From Leptolinea tardivitalis (GTDB lineage Bacteria > Chloroflexota > Anaerolineae > Anaerolineales > Anaerolineaceae): DNA of 64,000 nt. Of the stretch, positions 25,080 through 34,698 are shown in pieces. Made by a program: the position numbers and the translations under genes. A model generated the notes under the pieces. It did not search any database. It had not been told where the DNA came from and saw only the letters and a list, made by a program, of their open reading frames with translations. Each line of letters begins with the position of its first letter. The stretch's first letter is position 1. The stretch spans positions 558,001 to 622,000 of the forward strand of contig NZ_BBYA01000010.1 of NCBI RefSeq assembly GCF_001050275.1, given 5' to 3'.

Positions 25080-26333
25080 CTAATGATTAACCAGCTTCTC
25101 AAAATCAGCCCGAAATTTTTCAATACCCGAAGTGACAGCCATGGTGGAAAATTCACCCAGAGCACACAGACATTTACCCTGCATCTGCCGGGCAACGATG
25201 TTCAACAGATCAATATCATCCGGAGCAGCCTCTCCGGCCGCAATCCGCCGGGTCAGATGGCTCATCCAGTAGGTGCCTTCACGACAGGGCGTGCACTTTC
25301 CACACGATTCGTGCCGGAAGAAATGCACCGTTTTATTCACCAGCCAGGCCATGTTGACCGAATCATCCAGAATGATGACAGAAGCGGATCCCAACGGGGC
25401 ATTCAAGTTTGCCTGGGTGGATTCATAATCCATAGGTGTATCCAACGCCCGGTCATCGGCGGGTACGATGACAGATGATGCTCCAGCCGACATGATCGCT
25501 TTGATGGTGCGCCCGTCCGGGATTCCTCCGCCGTGCGTAAAAATCAATTCACGAAAAGTGGTTCCGAGCGGAAGCTCATAATTACCCGGTTTATTGACAC
25601 AACCGGAAAGGCTGAAAATCTTCACACCGGGAGATTTTTCAGTACCAAGGGTTTTGAACCAGGCAGCTCCCTTTTCGATGATGGGCGGGAGGTTGGTGAG
25701 CGTCTCTACATTATTGATTACGGTTGGTTTGCCAAACAGACCGAAGGTTGCTGGAAACGGCGGACGCAGCCGCGGTTGTCCCAGATGCCCCTCTATAGAT
25801 TCCAACAGGGCAGTCTCTTCACCGCAGATATATGCTCCGGCACCCAGATGAGTGTGCAAACGCAGTGAATATTTTGTGCCAAACAATTTATCACCGAGCA
25901 ATCCCTCAGCGTAAAGTTCTTCAATGCATGTATCCAACCGGCGGGCAATTTGCCAGAATTCTCCACGCAGATAAATGTAAGCATCATTGGCCTGCACAGC
26001 ATAAGCGGCGAGCATGAGACCTTCAAGAAACTGAAATGGATTAGATTCAAGGATTTCGCGGTCTTTGAACGTACCAGGCTCTGATTCATCGGCATTGGCC
26101 ACCACATAATGCGGCCACAGGTTGCCGGGAAGAAAACTCCATTTCATTCCAGTGGGAAACCCCGCCCCACCGCGTCCACGCAATCCTGAATCTTTTACTT
26201 CATTCAATACGGCAGCCGGACTCATGGTTTTAATAGCCTTTTTAATGGCTTCAAATCCGCCGTTCTTTTGATACACATCCAGTTGGTTCAGGTTGGGAAT
26301 ATCACGATGACGGTACAGGATGTAAGCGCTCAT
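25080..26333 (-). CDS. nuoF: NADH-quinone oxidoreductase subunit F (NADH-binding)
   Basis: The 417-residue flavoprotein oxidises NADH and passes electrons through FMN to cluster N3. Present are the NADH/FMN loop G-L-R-G-R-G-G-A-G-F-P-T-G-x-K-W, N-A-D-E-S-E-P-G-T-F-K-D-R, G-A-G-A-Y-I-C-G-E-E-T-A-L, and the [4Fe-4S] ligands E-S-C-G-K-C-T-P-C-R-E-G with a downstream C-L-C. It shares a four-base stop/start overlap with nuoE. Confidence 0.96.
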   Translation of the reverse strand: MSAYILYRHRDIPNLNQLDVYQKNGGFEAIKKAIKTMSPAAVLNEVKDSGLRGRGGAGFPTGMKWSFLPGNLWPHYVVANADESEPGTFKDREILESNPFQFLEGLMLAAYAVQANDAYIYLRGEFWQIARRLDTCIEELYAEGLLGDKLFGTKYSLRLHTHLGAGAYICGEETALLESIEGHLGQPRLRPPFPATFGLFGKPTVINNVETLTNLPPIIEKGAAWFKTLGTEKSPGVKIFSLSGCVNKPGNYELPLGTTFRELIFTHGGGIPDGRTIKAIMSAGASSVIVPADDRALDTPMDYESTQANLNAPLGSASVIILDDSVNMAWLVNKTVHFFRHESCGKCTPCREGTYWMSHLTRRIAAGEAAPDDIDLLNIVARQMQGKCLCALGEFSTMAVTSGIEKFRADFEKLVNH

Positions 26334-26851
26334 GCGTTTGTCCCCTCCCGTTCCGCCGCTTTCTTCTTCAACTCAGCGATAAGCTGCATCGCTGCATCCA
26401 CCGTTTGATCTTCGTGATATGAAATATCCCCGTCGCCCTGAACCTGAAAGAGCGGGGCATGATGACAACCGGCCAGGCATTTGACTTCTTCGATGGTAAT
26501 CAAACCATCGGCGGTGGTTTCCCCAACTTTAATGCCCAGGTTATCACAAAGATCCTGAAGAAAACGGTCTGCTCCGCGCAGGGCACAGGGTAAATCTGTG
26601 CAAACCTGAAGATGATAACGGCCGCCGGGTTCATCATGATACAACGTGTAAAACCCGACTATGGATGCCACTTCGGTTGGAGTGATTTCCAGAATTTCTG
26701 CAATTTCATCCAACGTTTTTTTCTGAATGAAGCCGTTTGTCCGCTGGGCCAGATAAAGCAGCGGCATAACAGCCGGACGTTTATTGCCCGCCGGGTAGGC
26801 AGACAGTATCTTCTGAATAGCTTCCGTGTTTTGCACAAAGAACTCGTTCAC
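26330..26851 (-). CDS. nuoE: NADH-quinone oxidoreductase subunit E
   Basis: The 173-residue thioredoxin-fold subunit binds the [2Fe-2S] cluster N1a with the four ligands in C-T-D-L-P-C and C-L-A-G-C. Its N-terminal helical bundle has P-L-L-Y-L-A-Q-R. A GTG start at 26851 overlaps the nuoD stop (GTGA), which suggests translational coupling. With NuoF it makes the NADH-dehydrogenase tip, so this complex I should accept NADH. Confidence 0.95.
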   Translation of the reverse strand: MNEFFVQNTEAIQKILSAYPAGNKRPAVMPLLYLAQRTNGFIQKKTLDEIAEILEITPTEVASIVGFYTLYHDEPGGRYHLQVCTDLPCALRGADRFLQDLCDNLGIKVGETTADGLITIEEVKCLAGCHHAPLFQVQGDGDISYHEDQTVDAAMQLIAELKKKAAEREGTNA

Positions 26852-28089
26852 CGGTCTGAATCTCCCAGGATAACGTCAAGGCTTCCAATAATACCCACCA
26901 GGTCAGCCACAAAATGGTTGCGGGTGATTAATGGCATCACCTGCAGGTTCAACAATGAAGGTGTTCGGTAATGAATGCGCCAGGGTTTGGGTCCACCGTC
27001 GCCTTCGAGAAATACGCCGATCTCGCCGCGCGGGGATTCGGCTGTAACGTAAACACTTTCCGCCGGAGCCGGGAAACCTTCCGTCCAGAGTTTGAAATGA
27101 TGGATCAGTGCTTCCATACTGACGCCGATCTCTGAACGCGGTGGCGGGACAAATTTTCGGTTACTGCTGCGGATTGGTCCACCCGGCAATTTGTTGATGG
27201 CCTGGTCAATAATCTTGATTGACTCGCGCATTTCTTGAACCCGAACGAGATAACGGGCATACACATCGCCGGCTGTCTGAGTGGGGACGGTAAAGTCATA
27301 CTTCTCATAACCACTGTATGGACGAATTTTTCGCAAATCAAATGCTCTGCCTGAAGCCCTCAGTACCGGTCCGGTGATGCCATACCGGATGCAATCTTCC
27401 TGACTGATGGGGCCAATCCCCACTGTGCGTTCAAGGAAAAGGGCATTTTTGGTAAGCATAGATTCATACTCATCCAAACGACGGGGAAAAATATTGACAA
27501 AGTTACGCACCGCACCGTCAAATTCAGCCGGAACATCGCGCCACAATCCACCCGGACGAATATACGTCGTCATCATGCGCTGACCGGAGCACATTTCCAT
27601 GATATCGAGGATCATCTCTCGTTCGCGCATGGCATACATAAAAACAGACATAGCCGCCAGATCCAGTGCAGATGTGCCGATCCACAAAAGGTGTGAAGAG
27701 ATGCGGGTCAATTCAGCCAGAATGACACGCACAGCCTGCGCCCGTTCGGGCACATCAAGATCCACCAGTTTTTCAACGGCCATACAGTACACAAAGTTAT
27801 TCCCGACATTGTTAAGATAATCCAGCCGGTCAGTCATCACTTCGGCTTTCTGGTATGTTTTCGATTCCATGTTCTTTTCCACACCGGTATGGAGGAAGCC
27901 GATATCCGGTATGCAATTCAGAACAATTTCGCCGTCGAGCTCCAATAGCAGGCGGAGAACACCATGCGTGCTGGGATGCTGCGGCCCCATGTTGAGGAGC
28001 ATCGTCTCGCCGGTTAGAGCACGGCCGGTTACCAGATGCCGAAGTTCATCAATATTCGTTTCGCGGTAGTTGGAAGTTTTCTCTGTCAT
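26848..28089 (-). CDS. nuoD: NADH-quinone oxidoreductase subunit D
   Basis: The 413-residue 49-kDa homolog forms the quinone site with NuoB. It shows N-M-G-P-Q-H-P-S-T-H-G-V near residue 35, G-F-L-H-T-G-V-E-K, and the C-terminal D-V-I-L-G-D-S-D-R motif. The longest frame begins earlier, but the ATG at 28089 makes a four-base ATGA overlap with the inserted lipoprotein gene upstream and gives the usual start. NuoC and NuoD are separate here. Confidence 0.95.
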   Translation of the reverse strand: MTEKTSNYRETNIDELRHLVTGRALTGETMLLNMGPQHPSTHGVLRLLLELDGEIVLNCIPDIGFLHTGVEKNMESKTYQKAEVMTDRLDYLNNVGNNFVYCMAVEKLVDLDVPERAQAVRVILAELTRISSHLLWIGTSALDLAAMSVFMYAMREREMILDIMEMCSGQRMMTTYIRPGGLWRDVPAEFDGAVRNFVNIFPRRLDEYESMLTKNALFLERTVGIGPISQEDCIRYGITGPVLRASGRAFDLRKIRPYSGYEKYDFTVPTQTAGDVYARYLVRVQEMRESIKIIDQAINKLPGGPIRSSNRKFVPPPRSEIGVSMEALIHHFKLWTEGFPAPAESVYVTAESPRGEIGVFLEGDGGPKPWRIHYRTPSLLNLQVMPLITRNHFVADLVGIIGSLDVILGDSDR

Positions 28090-29180
28090 TCTTTTGAATA
28101 ATTGCACAGGTTATTTTGCATTTGCCGGCGCATCTCGACCAGCTCCGGGAACATATAGAAAAATTGGATCTTCTGTTCGGCAATCGTATCGCCCTTTGGC
28201 ACATCAGAATAAATGAAATACGTCCATGATTCGGCAATATCCTCTTCCGGGTGGGTGGCAGCATAATCAGAGACAAACTGGTCAGGGTATTTTTCATAAA
28301 AGGCATAGGCGCCATCTTCATTGACTTCGCCATTCTCATCGGGTTTGGCGTAGGATTTCCACTCATCATACAAATTCCACCAGAACTGGTTATAAAACCC
28401 GTTGATATAAGAATCTTCCCTGCTGCATCCATCTGAAGCCATGTAATACTGGCAGGTGTCGGCATAATACTTGACCTGTGAAGCACCCAACGTCAGCATA
28501 TGTCCAAATTCATATACCAGGGTGGTTGACAGGGTGGCCAGATTTTCAGAATCCAGCACATCTATTTCGACTGACCAGGTATCGGGAGTGCTGCCTTCGC
28601 CGACCGAGCCAGTGATTGAGTCTTGGCCATCTGTGAACAGAATAAACTGATCGAGGTCTTTTCGCTGATCAAGCGGAATGATATCTGTAATCAATTTCCA
28701 GATGCGGTTGTGCAATTCTGAATCTTTTGTGTACTTCTTATATTCAGAAGGAATCTTCTTCCCCAAAACCGGGGAGGAGATTTTGTCACCTTTTACCGTA
28801 TACGTAACCAGTGTGACTGATCCATCATCGGAATCTGGTTTTGATTTACTCCGGCTTATCGAGCGTCGGTTGTCGTTCGATGGAGATTCTTCATTACCGT
28901 AAGCTTCATCTAAATCCTTTTTCAATTCAACCAGACAGGCATCCGACGCATATTTCACAGGAACAGATGCATGGGCACTTTCAACCACAGTTCCATTTCC
29001 CGGTGGATTTTGTGATCCTACCTGATTGTCAGTAAGTATCTGAGCAGTCTCCTGAAAACTTTCGGTGGGAACAGCAGGCAAATCTGTCGGCGTTACAGCC
29101 ATAGACAACGTTTTACAACTGCAAACCAGCAGGAACATGGTAAGAATCATTGATAGTTGGATCACACGGTTATGTTTCAA
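28086..29180 (-). CDS. Lipoprotein resembling a zinc metallopeptidase with a degenerate HEXXH, inserted in the nuo operon
   Basis: The TTG at 29180 is preferred as start: an AGGA site precedes it and it yields a short positive n-region, hydrophobic run and lipobox V-C-S-C (lipid Cys at residue 22). The mature 342 residues hold a charged Ser-rich linker and then a domain like secreted gluzincins with a Q-V, multi-Cys Trp-rich region. The zinc-site helix reads YEFGH at 223-227 where HEFGH is expected; a downstream E-D-I-A-E-S (E317) could have been the third ligand. The gene sits between nuoC and nuoD, sharing an ATGA overlap with nuoD. Function unknown; a link to complex I is only positional. 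Confidence 0.75.
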   Translation of the reverse strand: MKHNRVIQLSMILTMFLLVCSCKTLSMAVTPTDLPAVPTESFQETAQILTDNQVGSQNPPGNGTVVESAHASVPVKYASDACLVELKKDLDEAYGNEESPSNDNRRSISRSKSKPDSDDGSVTLVTYTVKGDKISSPVLGKKIPSEYKKYTKDSELHNRIWKLITDIIPLDQRKDLDQFILFTDGQDSITGSVGEGSTPDTWSVEIDVLDSENLATLSTTLVYEFGHMLTLGASQVKYYADTCQYYMASDGCSREDSYINGFYNQFWWNLYDEWKSYAKPDENGEVNEDGAYAFYEKYPDQFVSDYAATHPEEDIAESWTYFIYSDVPKGDTIAEQKIQFFYMFPELVEMRRQMQNNLCNYSKE

Positions 29181-29232
29181 AGCAAATCCTGAAAGAGGAC
29201 TATCGTAAAATAGTGGAACATGCCGGTTGTTT

Positions 29233-29745
29233 TCATTTTTCCGGCCGGGGTTTATGAACCATGATCTCTTCGGCATTAAAGTCAAATTGCACTTCTTCGT
29301 AACCCAGGGGGTAGTCTTTCCGGAGTGGATGCCCCTGCCAGTCAGCCGGCATTAAAAGCCGGCGCGGGTCAGAATGACCATCAAAACGGATGCCGAACAT
29401 ATCCCAAATTTCGCGTTCATGCCAGTTGGCATTGGGAAAGATTCTCTCAATTGTCGGTAATGTCGGAGCGTTGCCATCCAGAGGTACACGGATACGAAGC
29501 TGGATATTCTTTTCCATGGAATACAACTGGTAGACCACATGGAAACGTGGAGAGGTTTGCGGCCAGTAATCCACAGCCGTTTCCGCTTCCAGCATATCGA
29601 ACCCGAATTCATCCTTTATACATGTAAATGCTGGGATTAAATGTTCCGGCTCAAGCAAAACTGTCACTTCACCACGGAACTCTCTAACAACCCCTGAATA
29701 ACGGGCTTTCAAGTTATTCACAACATCTTGAAGACGGGAATCCAT
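29233..29745 (-). CDS. nuoC: NADH-quinone oxidoreductase subunit C
   Basis: The 170-residue 30-kDa homolog has the family marks F-H-V-V-Y-Q-L-Y-S-M, R-I-R-V-P-L-D, W-H-E-R-E-I-W-D-M-F-G-I and H-P-L-R-K-D-Y-P-L-G-Y-E. It stabilises the NuoB/NuoD quinone module. The longest frame starts inside nuoB; the ATG at 29745 after CAGGA gives the expected N-terminus. Followed 52 bases later by the inserted lipoprotein gene rather than by nuoD. Confidence 0.95.
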   Translation of the reverse strand: MDSRLQDVVNNLKARYSGVVREFRGEVTVLLEPEHLIPAFTCIKDEFGFDMLEAETAVDYWPQTSPRFHVVYQLYSMEKNIQLRIRVPLDGNAPTLPTIERIFPNANWHEREIWDMFGIRFDGHSDPRRLLMPADWQGHPLRKDYPLGYEEVQFDFNAEEIMVHKPRPEK

Positions 29746-29780
29746 GTTTTTATCGTCCTGAACTGACCCGGATGAAGATC

Positions 29781-30263
29781 TCAAGCCCAAGTCTTTAGTT
29801 TTTCACCGCGAACTTTTTCATGCAACGTCATCACCCCGTGGATCAATGCTTCGGGGCGCGGAGGGCACCCGGCTACATAAACATCCACTGGAACGATTTC
29901 ATCCACACCCTGCAGAATGGCGTAGTTATTAAAAACGCCCCCGCATGAGGCACAGTCGCCCATGGCAATCACCCACTTTGGATCGGGCATCTGGTCATAG
30001 AGTTGGCGCAAGACAGGAGCCATTTTACGGCTCACACGTCCGGCCACAATCATCAGGTCAGATTGACGGGGGCTGGCTCGCATGAGCTCCATACCAAACC
30101 GTGACATATCATAATTCGCCGCCTGGGCTGACATCATCTCGATGGCACAACACGCCAGTCCAAAAAGCATCGGCCACATCGAACCGGTTCTTGACCAGTT
30201 GACCACCTGTTCAAGCGTGGTGGTAACGATCCCCAGATTGCCGGCTTTTTGCTCTATTCCCAT
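29781..30263 (-). CDS. nuoB: NADH-quinone oxidoreductase subunit B
   Basis: The 160-residue subunit carries the terminal cluster N2. Its ligands are seen in [15 protein letters not shown] and G-C-P-P-R-P-E. The ATG at 30263 lies within the last codons of nuoA (10-base overlap) and gives the standard M-G-I-E-Q start region; the upstream extension of the frame is nuoA shadow. Confidence 0.96.
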   Translation of the reverse strand: MGIEQKAGNLGIVTTTLEQVVNWSRTGSMWPMLFGLACCAIEMMSAQAANYDMSRFGMELMRASPRQSDLMIVAGRVSRKMAPVLRQLYDQMPDPKWVIAMGDCASCGGVFNNYAILQGVDEIVPVDVYVAGCPPRPEALIHGVMTLHEKVRGEKLKTWA

Positions 30264-30610
30264 TCGAGTGCTCCTTTCTTCCAAACATAGACAAAACCGA
30301 TAAGCAGAATACCGATAAATACCAGCATCTCGATAAGGGCAAACCAACCCAACTGGCGGAATACCACCGCCCAGGGAAGGAAGAACACAGTTTCAATATC
30401 AAAAAGGATAAAAAGAACCGCCACCAGATAATAACGGACGGATATGCGGCGGGTGCCTGGGCCATAGGGAATCATTCCAGATTCATAAGGGGCCGCCTTA
30501 CGTTGGGTTGGCCGCCGGGGGCCGAAAAGGGCACCAATAATCAGGACCAGAAAACCCAGCACAGTTGCCAGAACAAGGAGGATGATTATGGGAAGGTAAT
30601 CATTGAGCAT
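30254..30610 (-). CDS. nuoA: NADH-quinone oxidoreductase subunit A
   Basis: The 118-residue membrane subunit (ND3) has three helices and the loop [13 protein letters not shown] that, in solved complexes, approaches the quinone site. The region [21 protein letters not shown] with conserved acidic residues is intact. It is the first nuo gene; the operon promoter should lie in the 197 bases between it and rpoD. Confidence 0.95.
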   Translation of the reverse strand: MLNDYLPIIILLVLATVLGFLVLIIGALFGPRRPTQRKAAPYESGMIPYGPGTRRISVRYYLVAVLFILFDIETVFFLPWAVVFRQLGWFALIEMLVFIGILLIGFVYVWKKGALEWE

Positions 30611-30642
30611 GGCTAATCCCTACAAGTTCAGTCTTATTTGTA

Positions 30643-30648
30643 AGTATA
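30643..30648 (-). promoter_or_regulatory. Possible -10 element of the nuo operon
   Basis: On the minus strand, TATACT lies about 33 bases upstream of the nuoA start codon. No strong -35 box is seen at 16-18 bases, so the call is weak. Confidence 0.35.
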
Positions 30649-30744
30649 GCATACAGGAAAAGTATGTGTGTTTTTTCACAAGGTTTGTAGAAGGTGTTTG
30701 GAAATTTTCCTTGCAGGGTTGAAGCAGGATGATATAAAAAGCAA

Positions 30745-30771
30745 CAGGGGCGGGTTTGAAACCCGTCCCTG
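30745..30771. repeat. Palindromic hairpin, copy 2 of the GGGRCGGGTT-type repeat (possible terminator after rpoD)
   Basis: CAGGGGCGGGTT pairs with AACCCGTCCCTG around a three-base loop. It lies 37 bases beyond the rpoD stop and upstream of nuoA. On the minus strand a T5 run follows after about 7 bases, so termination of the dnaG-rpoD transcript is likely. It shares arms with hairpins at 15144 and 58440. Confidence 0.75.
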
Positions 30772-30807
30772 ACGAAACGTTAAGGATATATCCAGATCAC
30801 CGTGACG

Positions 30808-32463
30808 TTATGACAGATATTCGCGCAGGTTGCGGCTTCGGGTTGGGTGACGCAATTTCCGCAAAGCCTTGGCTTCAATCTGACGAATGCGCTCACGGGT
30901 CACATTAAAATATCGGCTGACTTCTTCCAGCGTATGATCTTTGCCATCAATCAGACCAAAACGCAATTCCAACACCTGCCGCTCACGCTCCGAAAGAGCC
31001 GCCAGGGCACTCTGCACCTGTTCGCGGAGCATCTCGCGGGCGGCTGCATCCATAGGTTCCAATGCTTCATCATCTTCGATAAAGTCACCCAGCTGGCTGC
31101 TTTCTTCATCACCCACCGGGCGCTCTAGAGAGACTGGTTCTTCGGCAGATTGCAATATACGTTGAACCTTGGCAGTAGCCGCCACCCAGCGGCGCATGAT
31201 ATCAGGATCAAGTGCACCATCACCACCCAGGAATTTGCGGATGGCATCCACATCTTTTTTATCCAACTGATCTGATTCCAATACCAGTTCTTCATTGGTT
31301 GGTTCGCGGCCCAATTTTTGCACCAGCGAGCGCTGCACCCGTAACAACCGGGTGATGGCTTCAAACAGATGCACCGGAATGCGGATGGTGCGTGCCTGTT
31401 CAGCAATATACCGGCTGATAGATTGACGAATCCACCAGGTGGCATAGGTGCTGAATTTGAAACCGCGGGTGGAGTCGAATTTGTTCACCGCACGCAACAA
31501 ACCCAGATTACCTTCCTGAATCAGATCAAGGAATGAAATGCCGCGTCCCAGATACCGCTTGGCAATACTGACCACGAGGCGCAGGTTAGCCCGGATCAAT
31601 TGCTGGTTGGCTTCTTCCGCCCGGTTCTTGATACCTTCCAATTCTTCATTCAGGGTTTCCACAGGTGGCAGGTTGTTTATAAAGAAATCGATGGAGGGCA
31701 TCTGGCCGGTCTTGCGGATTTCATCCAGCAATTTTGCGGCTTCTTCCCCTGGCATCAGATTCAACGTTAGAAACAGGTTAAAGGCATTACGAGCCAGAGC
31801 GTCCCAGAGAGAATCTTTGCCCCACTGGCCGTTGTCGAGGTAATGACGCAGGTAAGAAGGCTCAGCGATTTGCCAGCCGCGTCTGAGCTGCTGGGCTTCC
31901 GCCAGTATAAGGCTGAGATCGGGGGGATCGCCCTGGTTGAAACTGCGGGCATCTTCAATCAGACGGTTCCAGCTTAATATCGACCGTTCGGCCAGGCAGG
32001 TAAACAGGGCGTCACAGTTCAATGCAGCGTCTGTAGAACCGACATGCTGCTGCAATGTTTCCATCAGCCGTTCCGCTTCAATCATAGCAGCCAGCCGAAA
32101 TTCACTGTCGGCATCCAGCAGGTGAATCTGACCGATTTCTTTTAAATACAAACGAACCGGATCTTCTGAAAGTTCAACCGCAACCGCCGGATCTTCCAGG
32201 ATTTTCAGCGGATCTTCAAGGGCAAACTCAGACCATTCATCACCTGTCTGAGCCAGCACAGAATCATCCGGTTCTTCCTGGTTGATCAAATCTTCATCGC
32301 CAGGCTGGAGGATAGGTTTCTCTAATCCATCATCCGCCCCATTTCGGCGGGTTCTCCGTCCATTGGACGGTTTCGCTACTGCCGGTTTCTTCGCACGCGT
32401 CTTTGAAGTACCTTCCGGTTTTGATACAGGCATTTCTTTCGAGATTTTTGGGCGAGGAGACAT
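30808..32463 (-). CDS. rpoD: Primary RNA polymerase sigma factor (sigma-70/SigA)
   Basis: The 551-residue protein is a group 1 sigma factor. Residues 1-80 are basic then acidic. Region 1.2 is [11 protein letters not shown] near 100, followed by a ~160-residue non-conserved insert. Regions 2.1-2.4 include [20 protein letters not shown] and [13 protein letters not shown], and region 4.2 ends with [14 protein letters not shown]. It lies 23 bases after dnaG, part of the classic macromolecular synthesis gene order; rpsU is absent here. Confidence 0.96.
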   Translation of the reverse strand: MSPRPKISKEMPVSKPEGTSKTRAKKPAVAKPSNGRRTRRNGADDGLEKPILQPGDEDLINQEEPDDSVLAQTGDEWSEFALEDPLKILEDPAVAVELSEDPVRLYLKEIGQIHLLDADSEFRLAAMIEAERLMETLQQHVGSTDAALNCDALFTCLAERSILSWNRLIEDARSFNQGDPPDLSLILAEAQQLRRGWQIAEPSYLRHYLDNGQWGKDSLWDALARNAFNLFLTLNLMPGEEAAKLLDEIRKTGQMPSIDFFINNLPPVETLNEELEGIKNRAEEANQQLIRANLRLVVSIAKRYLGRGISFLDLIQEGNLGLLRAVNKFDSTRGFKFSTYATWWIRQSISRYIAEQARTIRIPVHLFEAITRLLRVQRSLVQKLGREPTNEELVLESDQLDKKDVDAIRKFLGGDGALDPDIMRRWVAATAKVQRILQSAEEPVSLERPVGDEESSQLGDFIEDDEALEPMDAAAREMLREQVQSALAALSERERQVLELRFGLIDGKDHTLEEVSRYFNVTRERIRQIEAKALRKLRHPTRSRNLREYLS

Positions 32464-32486
32464 GGGTTAACTATACCATAAGGAGA

Positions 32487-34421
32487 TTATTGGAAATTTA
32501 TTTCCGGTTGCAGGGCTTTTTCAAGCCTGAAACGTTCACCTGTTAGATCTGTCATCTTTTTATTATATTCACGCAGGGATTCTCGTTCGTCTACCTGCTG
32601 CTCCTTCCATTGAGAAAGATCGGTGACCAGAAAGCGGATGGTGTCAATGGCTTCGCGAATTTGCATAAGCCGTAAGCGGGTGATCGTGTCATACAGGTCA
32701 TCAAATATACGATCATCCGGAGTGTTTTCCAGACTGATCCCGGCATTAACCGCCTGCATAAATTCATTAAGTGATTCGGGTTGATGGTCAAGGAGGTAAT
32801 CATGGACGCTGGTTTCTAATTGTTGTACGGCATCCACCAGCAATAAAAATGCCTCCTGTGCTTCTGTAGACTGGAAATCATCAACACTCAATAACGGAAA
32901 GTTCCTCTGTTTCAATTCGTCTTCCACAACCGAAAACAAATCTGGTTTGAATAAAAGCAGACGCAGGCAATGATTCTCCAACAGGCGTAGAGGATCCTTC
33001 CAGCCGGCGGTTCCTTCTGGTTCACGCCGGACCGGTTTTGTCTGCCGGCGTGGCGATTGCCGACCTTTAATCTGCCCGCCACTCTGCAATTGCATCAGAG
33101 ACTCTTCATTTATGTGCAATTTCACAGCCAACCGTGAACGATAGGTATCCCGTTCGATGGGGCTGGCCAGGTCTTCTATAAGCGGAATGATCTGGCGGGC
33201 GATTTCGTCCTTCACCTTGGGATCATCCAGATCCCGGCCGGATGTCAGTGTATCCATCACATGCTGAACGATCGGGCGGGCTTCTTTGAGTATAGATTCC
33301 CATTCAGCGGGATTACGGAGAACCACTTCATCAGGATCCATACCTTCGGGAATGGCTGTCACACGCAGGTCTGCCCGCAGACGTGATTCTTCGTGCAGCA
33401 GGCCGCGGGCATCAAATATCATTTCATCGCCACGATCCAATGACTGGCGGGCAATTTCAAGGCCCCGCATGGTAGCTTTGGCTCCGGCTGCATCGGCATC
33501 CAATGCCAGAATCATTTTGCGCGTAAGCCGCTGCAACTGACGGAGCTGGTCTTCCGTCAATGCCGTTCCCATAGGAGAAACCGTATTGGTGAACCCGGCC
33601 TGATGCAGGATGATCACGTCAAGATAGCCTTCTACGATCACCACCTGATCTTTCTCACGTATCGATTTTCGGGCATGGTCCATGCCAAACAGCAGACGGC
33701 CCTTATCAAACAGGGTGGTTTGTGGGGAATTCAGAAATTTCGGGTTGTCATTCGGATTCAGAATGCGGGCGCCAAATCCGGCCATACGTCCCTGCGCATC
33801 GCGAATCGGAATCATGATCCGGTTGCGGAAACGATCATAGATATGTTCTTTTTCTGGATTTTCAGAGACCAGACCGGCTTCCTTAAGCTCATCCACGGTG
33901 TATCCGCGGCCCGTGAAATGGGTCATCAGGGTGTCCCAGCCTTCCGGAGCATACCCCAGACCAAAGGAGGCCAATGTTTCCATCGTAAGGCCCCGTTTGA
34001 CAAGATAGTCCAATGCCGGTTTACCAATTTCATTTTTGGTAAGGAAATGCTGATAGAAAAGAACCGATTCTTCCAGTAATTGCCGAAGCCGGTTCTGGTG
34101 TTCATCCTCTTCTTTTCGCTGGGGTGTGAGAGGTTCCAGATCTACACCGGCTTTGGCAGCCAGTGTTTTCAACGCCTGCGAGAAATCACAGCCATCGCGC
34201 TTCATGACAAACTTAAAAATGTCACCGCCTTCGTTGCACTGACCAAAACAGCGCCAGGTTCCCGAATCAGGGAAAACAACAAACGCGGGAGTCCGCTTGT
34301 TTTCATGGAACGGGCAAAATCCGGTATAGTTTTTACCGGATTTCCGCAACTTTACAGAAGGAATCTCATTGACGAGATCTTCAATATGAAGTCGGGTTTT
34401 GATTTCATCAACTGCAGTCAT
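32487..34421 (-). CDS. dnaG: DNA primase
   Basis: The 644-residue primase lays RNA primers for replication. The N-terminal CHC2 zinc finger has C36, H39, C58 and C62; the second Cys pair is C-x3-C rather than the usual C-x2-C. The central RNA polymerase/Toprim core has V-V-E-G-Y-L-D-V-I and the acidic A-L-D-A-D-A-A-G motif. The C-terminal ~180 residues are a DnaB-interacting helical domain. An in-frame ATG at 34421 is used. It is co-oriented with rpoD downstream. Confidence 0.95.
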   Translation of the reverse strand: MTAVDEIKTRLHIEDLVNEIPSVKLRKSGKNYTGFCPFHENKRTPAFVVFPDSGTWRCFGQCNEGGDIFKFVMKRDGCDFSQALKTLAAKAGVDLEPLTPQRKEEDEHQNRLRQLLEESVLFYQHFLTKNEIGKPALDYLVKRGLTMETLASFGLGYAPEGWDTLMTHFTGRGYTVDELKEAGLVSENPEKEHIYDRFRNRIMIPIRDAQGRMAGFGARILNPNDNPKFLNSPQTTLFDKGRLLFGMDHARKSIREKDQVVIVEGYLDVIILHQAGFTNTVSPMGTALTEDQLRQLQRLTRKMILALDADAAGAKATMRGLEIARQSLDRGDEMIFDARGLLHEESRLRADLRVTAIPEGMDPDEVVLRNPAEWESILKEARPIVQHVMDTLTSGRDLDDPKVKDEIARQIIPLIEDLASPIERDTYRSRLAVKLHINEESLMQLQSGGQIKGRQSPRRQTKPVRREPEGTAGWKDPLRLLENHCLRLLLFKPDLFSVVEDELKQRNFPLLSVDDFQSTEAQEAFLLLVDAVQQLETSVHDYLLDHQPESLNEFMQAVNAGISLENTPDDRIFDDLYDTITRLRLMQIREAIDTIRFLVTDLSQWKEQQVDERESLREYNKKMTDLTGERFRLEKALQPEINFQ

Positions 34422-34645
34422 GGATCAATCTGATTCTATCTTTTTTCAGGAAAGGTGCTAAAAGTTCGGGATGGGAATTATAGGCAATTTAGAAGGATTG
34501 AGAAGGAGAAAAAGTAATCCATGCCCGCATTTCCCATCTTTCATGGGAAAACAATATATTTATTTACCAACGAGTACTATGCTTCCTCTTTTTTTCGGAA
34601 TCAAAATGGGGATGGTTGGAGAGAGACAGGCTGCCCGGAGAATCA

Positions 34646-34674
34646 AACAGGACAGCTTAAAAAGCTGCCCTGTT
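34646..34674 (-). terminator. Terminator-like hairpin after glyQS
   Basis: AACAGGACAGCTT (34646-34658) pairs with AAGCTGCCCTGTT (34662-34674), with one non-Watson-Crick position. It lies 25 bases beyond the glyQS stop in the 277-base gap before dnaG. The rest of that gap shows no gene; the following T content is weak. Confidence 0.65.
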
Positions 34675-34698
34675 CATCATTCCGATTTTTATCCTGGC

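Noticed and set aside
28049-28486. Minus-strand frame of 145 codons overlapping the inserted nuo-operon lipoprotein
   Set aside because: Its Met/Ile/Ser-rich translation is a frame-shifted shadow of the lipoprotein and nuoD junction.
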